In this document: positions 54,674 through 64,000 of the stretch, in pieces
Numbering within the stretch: the first letter of the stretch is position 1
Layout of the letters: each line of letters starts with the position of its first letter
Assembly: GCA_964567855.1 (NCBI GenBank)
Contig: CAZMOE010000008.1
Location: forward strand, 1-64,000
DNA from: Liminaster sp964567855
GTDB taxonomy: Bacteria; Bacteroidota; Bacteroidia; Bacteroidales; UBA3663
Direction: 5' to 3'
Length of the DNA: 64,000 bases
Made by a program: the position numbers and the translations under genes
The notes under the pieces: model-generated
Database searches by the model: none
Told to the model about the DNA's origin: nothing
What the model saw: the letters and a program-made list of their open reading frames with translations, nothing else

Positions 54674-54706
54674 AAGATAATATTTTTCATCCTCTCGCCT
54701 CAAAAG
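54674..54706 (-). promoter_or_regulatory. Promoter of pncC
   Basis: -33 TTTG and -7 TATCTTTG about 21 bases apart on the minus strand (-7 box near 54674-54681). It implies transcription starts after the ATG at 54690, so translation must begin at 54651 or later. Confidence 0.6.
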
Positions 54707-54833
54707 TCTTCCGACAAAACCGCAATATAGAGACATTTTACTATTTTTCACATCAAATCTGTCACAAAGAAAGACTTCCGCCCCGAAAAATATGTTATAA
54801 CCGGTAGAACCCTCAATATTTCCGTTTTTTTCG

Positions 54834-54841
54834 TACATTTG
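54834..54841 (+). promoter_or_regulatory. -7 box TACATTTG directly before the TPR gene
   Basis: TAnnTTTG match ending only five bases before ATG 54847. If used, the transcript would start at or within two bases of the start codon (leaderless). No good -33 box. Confidence 0.4.
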
Positions 54842-54846
54842 CCGCA

Positions 54847-57075
54847 ATGAAACCGAAAGATATATCTTTGCTACACGAAAGCATAGAGTATATGCTGTCA
54901 TACGACCGCCTCTATGCAGCATTGACCAGAATCATCCAGGAGGCCAAGACGGCCGAATTGTGGGACATCGTCGAGGAAGCCTCTTCCAAGCTCTCCGCCT
55001 ACGGCTACCTACTGGATTATTTCAAACGAGGAGCGGAAGATCCGCAACGGGAGGAGATGCGCAGCCAGCTGACAGAAGAAGCATTCCTGCTGAACAACCG
55101 GCTGGCGGACCGGTTGGCGGAATCCGCCTCGCAGTCGATATATTACAGCAAGCGGAAAGAGGTGCAGTCATGGGCGCAAGAATATTCGACCATCCATCTG
55201 CTACAAACTCTCCAGACGCGACTCTGCGACCAGATTGCAGCCTCCGGCGACTCCATGGCCGATACTACCCCGATGGAAGTCGTAGCCGAACAGCTTTTTT
55301 ATGCCATCTGGACCAACTTTCCTTATACAGAGAACGACCTGCTCGTCACCCGGCAACTGCTCGTCACCGAGTGCGTATTGCCGCACCAGCGGGAACTATT
55401 CATTTCAGCACTCACCTTGAATCTGCTGCAATGGTTCGACACAGCCAAAGTCCACCTGCTTCTCGACTGCATCGAACCGGTCCAACCCCAGGCGCTGCAG
55501 CAACGGGCCTGGGTGGGACTGGCACTGCTACTTTCTACCTTTCCCAAACGATTCAGCCGAAACGACGCACTCCGCCAACGGATTTCCCGTCTGAGAAACA
55601 TGTACCTGAAAGAGGACGGCACCTCCCCCCTTCTCACACTGCAACTGCAAATATTCCAGTCGCAGGAGGCCGGACGCGTCAAGCAGCAGATAGAAGAGGA
55701 AATCACCCCCGAACTGCGGCGCATCTCCGCCGATCTACGTCAAAAGCACTCTTTACGGCAAAACACTCCCCTCAAAATAAATGAAGAGACGGCCGAGGCC
55801 CTCAACCCGGAATGGGAAGAACAGATCCGGAAATCCGGGCTCGGTAAAAAATTGCAGAAAATAGGCCATCTGCAACAGGAGGGTACCGACATCATGCTCA
55901 ACACCTTCGTGGGGATGAAACACTTTCCATTTTTCTACAAGCTCAGCAACTGGCTGTTGCCCTACACACCGCAGCACAGTGCCGTAGCACGGCAATGGAA
56001 AAACAATCCCGATCTCAAGCCCATGGCAGAACTGTTTGAACAGCTGTCTTTTCTGTGCAGTTCCGACAAATATTCCTTTTTCCTGTCCTTCAATAATATA
56101 CCGGAAGCGCAACGAAAGATGCTGACCGAAGTGATCCGCTCCCAGAAAGAGGAATACGACGGGCAAAACGGTTCCCGTCCGGCCGGGAACGGCCAGGCAG
56201 AGCATCTTTCACGGTGTTATCTGCACGACCTCTACCGCTTTTTCACCCTCAATCCCCGCCACGCAGATTTCAGAAATCCCTTCGACAATGACATCCGTCT
56301 ATTTCTTTCCGAAGCCGTCGGCGACTGGTTCCGTTCGCCATCCGCATTGCGGATCATCGCCGAATATCTGTTCCGCAAACGACGCTATGAAGATGCGGTC
56401 TCCGCTTTCAAACTGCTCTACAATCAGGACCGCAGCGAACCCACGTTACAGAAGCTGGCCTTTGCCGCCGACCATCAGCAAATCCCCGACGACTTGCTGA
56501 CAGAACAAATTCTTGAAGAATGCAACCTGCTATATCCTCAAAAGGAATGGACACTCCGATACCTGGCCAACTTCTACATCCGCAGGAAACGCTGCCGGGC
56601 TGCCATTCCCTTCCTACAGGAAGCTCTGCAGGCATTCCCGAATCAACTGAACCTGCTCACCGACACCGCCCAATGTTTCATCCAGCAAAAGGAATTTGCG
56701 GAAGCTCTCCCGTTGCTCTTCAAAGCCGACATTTTAAAGGAAGGGAATCCCAAAGTGGAACAAGCTATCGCCTGGTGCGCACTACTCACAGGCAACAACC
56801 GGCAAGCCGAACGCTACATCGCCAAAGTATTGCATCACAGAGGCTCCGCCCAGGCCTGGCTGAACGCCGGACATATCGCCCTGCAACGCAACGACATCGG
56901 CGAAGCCATCAGACGCTATCTGAAAAGTCTGGACATGCCCGAAAAATGGAGCCTCGAAGACTATAGTCACAACATGGCCCAGGATTTCGACGACCTCATA
57001 TCGGCAGGTATAGACCCGCATCTGCTGAATATGGTCCAGGAAAGTGTGTTGAAAGAGGTTTACGAACAAAAATAA
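54847..57075 (+). CDS. Large TPR-containing protein of unknown function
   Basis: 742 residues, no signal peptide or membrane segment, so probably cytosolic. The first about 470 residues are helical, with a Leu/Gln/Arg-rich body and no family I recognise. From about 500 there are TPR-type units (SALRIIAEYLFRKRRYEDAVSAF, WTLRYLANFYIRRKRCRAAIPFLQ, NLLTDTAQCFIQQKEFAEALPLL, AQAWLNAGHIALQRNDIGEAI). It probably acts as a scaffold. Divergent from pncC, with a strong hairpin downstream. Confidence 0.75.
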   Translation: MKPKDISLLHESIEYMLSYDRLYAALTRIIQEAKTAELWDIVEEASSKLSAYGYLLDYFKRGAEDPQREEMRSQLTEEAFLLNNRLADRLAESASQSIYYSKRKEVQSWAQEYSTIHLLQTLQTRLCDQIAASGDSMADTTPMEVVAEQLFYAIWTNFPYTENDLLVTRQLLVTECVLPHQRELFISALTLNLLQWFDTAKVHLLLDCIEPVQPQALQQRAWVGLALLLSTFPKRFSRNDALRQRISRLRNMYLKEDGTSPLLTLQLQIFQSQEAGRVKQQIEEEITPELRRISADLRQKHSLRQNTPLKINEETAEALNPEWEEQIRKSGLGKKLQKIGHLQQEGTDIMLNTFVGMKHFPFFYKLSNWLLPYTPQHSAVARQWKNNPDLKPMAELFEQLSFLCSSDKYSFFLSFNNIPEAQRKMLTEVIRSQKEEYDGQNGSRPAGNGQAEHLSRCYLHDLYRFFTLNPRHADFRNPFDNDIRLFLSEAVGDWFRSPSALRIIAEYLFRKRRYEDAVSAFKLLYNQDRSEPTLQKLAFAADHQQIPDDLLTEQILEECNLLYPQKEWTLRYLANFYIRRKRCRAAIPFLQEALQAFPNQLNLLTDTAQCFIQQKEFAEALPLLFKADILKEGNPKVEQAIAWCALLTGNNRQAERYIAKVLHHRGSAQAWLNAGHIALQRNDIGEAIRRYLKSLDMPEKWSLEDYSHNMAQDFDDLISAGIDPHLLNMVQESVLKEVYEQK

Positions 57076-57088
57076 CCGTTTCCATCGC

Positions 57089-57129
57089 CATTGCCGCCCG
57101 TTCCTGTTTTGCTGGAACGAGCGGCAATG
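57089..57129 (+). terminator. Terminator of the TPR gene
   Basis: Sixteen-base arms (57089-57104 and 57114-57129) with a single mismatch and a nine-base loop, 13 bases after the stop. The rest of the 338-base gap to 57413 holds an AT-rich promoter region and no gene. Confidence 0.6.
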
Positions 57130-57374
57130 CTGTTTCCGGCGCTTACTGCCATGCGGCGACCGTTTCTCCCTATCGCCATCCCCATTCCTTCACAGCCGGA
57201 AAGGGCGCAAAGCCTCCGGCTACCGGCCGCCGACGTCGGCCGCCCCCAAACAACAATCTTATTACCCTTTCATTTTTTCAATATATCCATGACAAGAATG
57301 TAAGAAACATTCCATTTAAAGCGGTCACAAGTATTTTTTAAAAGGATTATGGACAATATTAATAATATATTCAT

Positions 57375-57382
57375 TATTTTTG
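57375..57382 (+). promoter_or_regulatory. -7 box TATTTTTG for the wecE-like gene
   Basis: TAnnTTTG match 31 bases before ATG 57414, within an AT-rich stretch. Confidence 0.45.
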
Positions 57383-57413
57383 CCGCCGGTCATCAATCGG
57401 CCGTAAAAAATAC

Positions 57414-58547
57414 ATGGAAACAATACCTTTTAACAAAATTTACCTCACGGGGAAAGAAACCGACTATATATCCCAGACCCTGGCAGCCGGCAAAACCTGC
57501 GGCAGCGGAGAATTTACACGTCGCTGCGAGTCATTTTTTGAAAACAGGTTCGGCAAAGGGAAGTGCCTGCTGACGACCTCTTGCACAGACGCGCTGGAAA
57601 TGTGCGCCATGTTGGCCGACATCCAACCGGGCGATGAAGTTATCGTTCCCTCTTATACTTTTGTCTCCACGGCCCTAGCGTTTGTCCGTCAAGGCGCAAA
57701 AATCATATTCGCCGACAGCCGGAGCGACAATCCGAACATTGACGAGACCCGACTGGAGGCGCTCGTCACCCCTCGCACCCGTGCCATCGTACCGGTTCAC
57801 TATGCCGGTATAGCCTGTGACATGGACGCCATCATGGACATTGCCGCCCGCCACAATCTTCTGGTAATCGAAGACGCTGCCCAGGCCGTCGACAGTTTTT
57901 ATAAAGGCCGGCCGCTGGGAACCATCGGTCATCTGGCCGCTTTTTCTTTCCACGAAACCAAAAACCTTCAGTGCGGAGAGGGCGGTATGCTGGTAGTCAA
58001 CGAGCCGAAGTTCATCAAACGGGCCGAAATCCTGTGGGAAAAGGGTACCAACCGGGCCGAATTCTTCCGAGGCGAAATCAATAAATACGGCTGGGTGGAT
58101 ACAGGCTCCTCCTTTCTGCCGGCGGAATACGTATCGGCCTTTCTATGGGCCCAACTGGAAGAAATGGACAAGATCCAGAATAAACGCAAAACCATCTGGA
58201 ACACCTATCACGAGCATCTGCAAGGCATCGGGCATCTGACGCTTCCCGTTGTTCCCGACTATGCCACCAATAACGCCCATGCCTTTTATGCGATCTGCAG
58301 CACCCCGAAGGAACGTACCGAACTGATTGCCTATCTGAAAGAGAAGGGCATCCACGCGGTTTTCCATTATCTAAGCCTGCACAAAAGCACCTTTGCCGCC
58401 ACTCGCGGCTGGGACGGGGGCGATCTGCCACAAGCCGACCGATACACGGATTGCCTGATCAGACTCCCCTTGTTCTATGATCTGTCGGTCGAACAGGCCG
58501 TTTACATCTCCCAAACAATCCGAACCTTCTATCAATCCCGCCGATGA
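57414..58547 (+). CDS. wecE: dTDP-4-amino-4,6-dideoxygalactose transaminase, WecE-like
   Basis: 377 residues, cytosolic PLP enzyme of the DegT/DnrJ/EryC1 fold. The opening IPFNKIYLTGKETDYISQTL is strongly WecE/RffA-like. The PLP lysine is Lys183 in SFHETKNL and the cofactor-contacting Asp154 lies in VIEDAAQA. It aminates dTDP-4-keto-6-deoxyglucose with glutamate to give dTDP-4-amino-4,6-dideoxygalactose. The stop overlaps the next start (ATGA), so translation is coupled with the glycosyltransferase. Confidence 0.9.
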   Translation: METIPFNKIYLTGKETDYISQTLAAGKTCGSGEFTRRCESFFENRFGKGKCLLTTSCTDALEMCAMLADIQPGDEVIVPSYTFVSTALAFVRQGAKIIFADSRSDNPNIDETRLEALVTPRTRAIVPVHYAGIACDMDAIMDIAARHNLLVIEDAAQAVDSFYKGRPLGTIGHLAAFSFHETKNLQCGEGGMLVVNEPKFIKRAEILWEKGTNRAEFFRGEINKYGWVDTGSSFLPAEYVSAFLWAQLEEMDKIQNKRKTIWNTYHEHLQGIGHLTLPVVPDYATNNAHAFYAICSTPKERTELIAYLKEKGIHAVFHYLSLHKSTFAATRGWDGGDLPQADRYTDCLIRLPLFYDLSVEQAVYISQTIRTFYQSRR

Positions 58548-59656
58548 AACTTCATCTGTTCAATGACGAAAAAATAATCAATCGGACCATCGACATGTTC
58601 GATGAGGTTTTCCCCGGCGAAAACCTTTTTGTCGTTGCCAATAAGATCGGAACATTCAAATGGGTCAAAAAAAGGGATAATGTTCTCTCCCGGACAGAGT
58701 TCCTGAAGCAAAAAGGCTCCTTCTCCTTCAACGAAGTCTATATCCATGCGCTGAATCGCCGCAAAATGAACATCATCAACAGGCTGGAACTGAACGGAGC
58801 CAAGGTCTATTGGATCATCTGGGGTTTCGATCTGTACAACAGACTTCTGGCCCCGAAAGGATTCCGCATGGTCGATCCGTCGACCTCATTTTACAAACGT
58901 AACAACGGAGGATGGAAAAAACTATGGGCTCCCTTCAAAAGATGGCAGAAAAGACGGAAGGCAGAACAGACCGTTCGCTTCATTCGGAACAAAATCGATT
59001 ATATCGTAACCGATACCACTGACAATGACTACCAGTACCTGCTCAAATATTACCCTGAACTGAGCGTCAAACCCTGGAAAGATTTCTTCTACTATCCCCT
59101 GGATGTCATTTTAGGCGCCGACCTGATAAACAGTAGCGTCACCGGCAACGATATCATGATCGGCAATTCGGCCTCTGCCACCAACAACCACGAATACGTC
59201 ATGAACATCCTTTCCAGATTGGATATCGGTACCCGCAAAGTGATCGTTCCATTGAGCTATTCGGTAAAAAAACAATATGTAAAACCGGTCATGCAAACCG
59301 GCCGCGATCTTTTCGGCACAAACTTCACCCCATTGCTGAAGTTCATGCCGTTAGAAGACTATAACCGCCTGCAGGCCAGCATCGGCATCGCACTGTTCGG
59401 CAACTGGCGGCAGGAGGCGATCGGAAATATCATCGTCGCACTCTATCTGGGCGCCAAAGTGTTCCTTTCATCCGTCAATCCGGTCTATGAATGGGCCCAC
59501 AGTCATGGCCTGACCGTCTTTGAACTCGAAAAGATCTCGCAGGCAGACATAGACACGCCTTTGGAAGAAAATATCCGGTCGAAAAACCGGGAAATCCTGA
59601 CCACTCTTTACACAAAAGAGCGCATGCACCGACTCATGAGAGAATTAGCCGGGTGA
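58544..59656 (+). CDS. 4-acetamido-4,6-dideoxygalactose transferase, WecF/GT56-like
   Basis: 370 residues, cytosolic or peripheral. The WecF-like pattern is visible in MKLHLFNDEKIINRTIDMFDEVFPGEN, in GAKVYWIIWGFDLYNRL, in the central DIMIGNSASATNNH segment (probable nucleotide-sugar site) and in the terminal LFGNWRQEAIGNIIVALYLGAKVFLS. It would transfer the sugar made by the coupled aminotransferase onto a lipid-linked or surface glycan. No acetyltransferase (wecD) is adjacent. Confidence 0.82.
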   Translation: MKLHLFNDEKIINRTIDMFDEVFPGENLFVVANKIGTFKWVKKRDNVLSRTEFLKQKGSFSFNEVYIHALNRRKMNIINRLELNGAKVYWIIWGFDLYNRLLAPKGFRMVDPSTSFYKRNNGGWKKLWAPFKRWQKRRKAEQTVRFIRNKIDYIVTDTTDNDYQYLLKYYPELSVKPWKDFFYYPLDVILGADLINSSVTGNDIMIGNSASATNNHEYVMNILSRLDIGTRKVIVPLSYSVKKQYVKPVMQTGRDLFGTNFTPLLKFMPLEDYNRLQASIGIALFGNWRQEAIGNIIVALYLGAKVFLSSVNPVYEWAHSHGLTVFELEKISQADIDTPLEENIRSKNREILTTLYTKERMHRLMRELAG

Positions 59657-59723
59657 CCGGGACTCCGGCCGCCTTCCGATTTCCCTTGCAGACCGACCCG
59701 GTAACACTCTCTGCCCGCCCGTC

Positions 59724-59757
59724 ATTCCGGCAAATAACCTTGCCGGAATATTTTTTT
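59724..59757 (+). terminator. Rho-independent terminator of the wecE/wecF-like operon
   Basis: Ten-base perfect arms (59724-59733 and 59740-59749), a six-base loop and a tail of seven or more Ts. The remaining intergenic DNA to 59950 holds only the leuS promoter region. Confidence 0.85.
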
Positions 59758-59903
59758 GCAATTTTCCCGCCGGTTGCCGGTTCCGTTATTCTTCACGACC
59801 GCAATCTTTCATTTTCCAGAAAGAAACCCCGCTTTCCAGCCGTTTTTTATCAGTTCACCGGCTGATATTCCGTTCTCAAACAAGACCAAATCAAATAAAT
59901 CAC

Positions 59904-59911
59904 TATCTTTG
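59904..59911 (+). promoter_or_regulatory. -7 box TATCTTTG for leuS
   Basis: Perfect TAnnTTTG match 39 bases before the leuS ATG; -33 not clear. Confidence 0.5.
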
Positions 59912-59950
59912 CACCGCCTCAAATAAGAATATTTACACATTATTAATAAA

Positions 59951-62764
<2,814 letters not shown>

Positions 62765-62778
62765 CCAGGATATTTTTT

Positions 62779-62830
62779 CCGGAATTAAGCGTCGCACCGG
62801 TTCTTAGAGACCGTTGCCTCTTAATTCCGG
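62779..62830 (+). terminator. Inverted repeat after leuS
   Basis: Eleven-base arms (62779-62789 and 62820-62830) around a 30-base spacer containing a smaller dyad. It lies between leuS and the YitT-like gene and could terminate or attenuate transcription. Confidence 0.45.
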
Positions 62831-62851
62831 GAATTTAATATATGATCGGCA

Positions 62852-63742
62852 ATGAATAAATTTTCCCAAATTGTGGCTAAAAGAAGAATAAATCAGCAGA
62901 TCAAAGACTATCTTTTCATCACAATCGGCATTCTAATCTATTCAATCGGCTACACAGCATTCATCCTTCCGGAAGAGATCGTCATGGGCGGCGTATCCGG
63001 TATCTCCTCCCTTTTCTTTTATGCGTTCAGATTTCCGACAGCCATCAGTATCTGGGGCATCAACGCCGTACTGCTTCTGATAGCGTTTCACGGTCTTACT
63101 AAAACTTTCACCTGGCGCACCATTATCGGCGTTTCCATCCTGTCAGCCATGGTCGGCGTACTGCAGCCTTTCTTTGAGGCTCATCCGCTCATCACCACGG
63201 GAAAAGATACCTTCATGCATGTCATGATAGGCGGCATGATGGCCGGAGCAGGGCTTGGCATTGTCTTCGCCCACAACGGCAGCACCGGCGGAACGGATAT
63301 CATCGTGGCACTACTGACCAAACATTTCCGGATGAGTTTCGGCCGTGCACTGCAACTTGTCGACATCTGTATCGTATGTTCCTCCTATATTCTTTTCGGC
63401 AGTATGGAGAAAATTGTTTACGGCGTCGCCTTCATACTCGTGACCAGCACCATGTGCGACTATGTCATCAACGGTACGCGCCAGACCGTCCAGTTCCTGA
63501 TTATCTCCAAACGTTATGCAGCCATCGCCGACGCCATCAACACGCAAAAGAAACGCGGCGTTACCATCCTCAACGGCAAAGGATGGTATTCCAAACAGGA
63601 TGTGAATGTACTCATGGTACTGGCGCGGAAATATGAGACTCAGGATGTTTTCAACATCATCAAAAATATCGATCCCAACGCTATGGTTTCACAAAGTTTC
63701 TGCCACGGCGTTTTTGGCGAAGGGTTCGATAAAATCAAATAA
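62852..63742 (+). CDS. YitT-family membrane protein (DUF161/DUF2179)
   Basis: 296 residues. About five to six membrane helices (residues about 20-210; FITIGILIYSIGYTAFILPEEIVMGGVSGI, GAGLGIVFAHNGSTGGTDI) precede a cytosolic DUF2179 domain (about 215-295; GVTILNGKGWYSKQDVNVLMVLARK). This is the YitT layout, of unknown transport or sensing role. It is followed after 12 bases by a glycosyltransferase start. Confidence 0.9.
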   Translation: MNKFSQIVAKRRINQQIKDYLFITIGILIYSIGYTAFILPEEIVMGGVSGISSLFFYAFRFPTAISIWGINAVLLLIAFHGLTKTFTWRTIIGVSILSAMVGVLQPFFEAHPLITTGKDTFMHVMIGGMMAGAGLGIVFAHNGSTGGTDIIVALLTKHFRMSFGRALQLVDICIVCSSYILFGSMEKIVYGVAFILVTSTMCDYVINGTRQTVQFLIISKRYAAIADAINTQKKRGVTILNGKGWYSKQDVNVLMVLARKYETQDVFNIIKNIDPNAMVSQSFCHGVFGEGFDKIK

Positions 63743-63754
63743 CCACATACCCAA

Positions 63755-64000
63755 ATGAGCACCAACGTCAACAGAGTAGGAATCATTATCTCCACTTACA
63801 ATAAACCGGAATGGTTGAGGAAAACCTTACTCGGATATTGCAGTCAGACCCGTCCGGCCGATGAAATCGTCATTGCCGACGACGGTTCCCGCGACGATAC
63901 CCGGCAGCTCATAGACAGTTTTCGCGACCGCCTCCCCATCAAACATGTCTGGCAGGAAGACCGGGGCTTCCAAAAATCCGAAATACTTAACAAAGCGCTG
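63755..64000 (+). CDS. Family 2 glycosyltransferase, cut by the window end
   Basis: The first 82 codons are visible. It opens with VNRVGIIISTYNKPEWLRK and continues to EIVIADDGSRDDTRQL, the GT2 nucleotide-sugar-binding start with the first metal-binding DDG. QEDRGFQKSEILNKAL is also typical. The rest lies beyond 64000. It is 12 bases after the YitT-like gene. Confidence 0.85.
   Translation, partial: MSTNVNRVGIIISTYNKPEWLRKTLLGYCSQTRPADEIVIADDGSRDDTRQLIDSFRDRLPIKHVWQEDRGFQKSEILNKAL

Overview
The window looks like a chromosomal segment of a Bacteroidales (Bacteroidota) species, probably from the gut. The supporting signs are repeated TAnnTTTG-type -7 boxes (TATCTTTG, TACTTTTG) upstream of genes, an rpmB-rpmG-DUF4295 cluster next to ftsY-rimO, a propeller/Y_Y_Y/AraC membrane regulator, and a large set of exported plant-glycan hydrolases. 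I cannot name a genus from the sequence alone.

Left part (1-6.7 kb) is accessory DNA. An IS256-family transposase broken by one extra copy of a 5-base repeat is followed by about 1.4 kb of AT-rich decayed reading frames. Then comes an intact co-directional operon: FtsH/CDC48-like AAA+ ATPase, two small YbjN-like proteins, a VWA (MIDAS) protein and a membrane-anchored WG-repeat protein. This operon is the best candidate for an undescribed system.

6.8-20.6 kb is an efflux module. A sensor kinase and a short receiver-Fis response regulator are transcribed divergently from a TolC-like outer-membrane factor, an HlyD/MacA-like adaptor, an ABC ATPase and three tandem MacB/FtsX-type permeases (the first two clearly close duplicates). 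A secreted Ntn-hydrolase of the penicillin V acylase/bile salt hydrolase family follows. 20.9-25.0 kb holds a tRNA-Pro(GGG), a putative lipoprotein, an LtaS-like membrane sulfatase-fold protein and an S4-domain protein without a catalytic domain.

25.3-50.6 kb is a single-strand carbohydrate locus. In transcription order it has a propeller/AraC membrane regulator, GH2, GH106, a six-hairpin (alpha/alpha)6 protein, GH78, GH28, an AraC regulator, an MFS sugar porter, GH35, GH43-like and a cytosolic DUF5107-TPR protein. The enzyme mix suggests rhamnose/galacturonate/galactose-containing material such as pectic rhamnogalacturonan or its oligosaccharides. There is no SusC/SusD pair and no polysaccharide lyase, so the MFS porter is probably the uptake route encoded here.

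50.8-64 kb is mostly housekeeping: rimO, ftsY, DUF4295 (not previously boxed because it is only 50 codons), rpmG, rpmB, a stand-alone CinA C-terminal (PncC) amidase, a TPR protein of unknown role, a wecE/wecF-like pair for 4-amino-4,6-dideoxygalactose sugars, leuS, a YitT-family membrane protein and the start of a family 2 glycosyltransferase cut by the window edge. Many genes end in long inverted repeats that look like intrinsic or bidirectional terminators.
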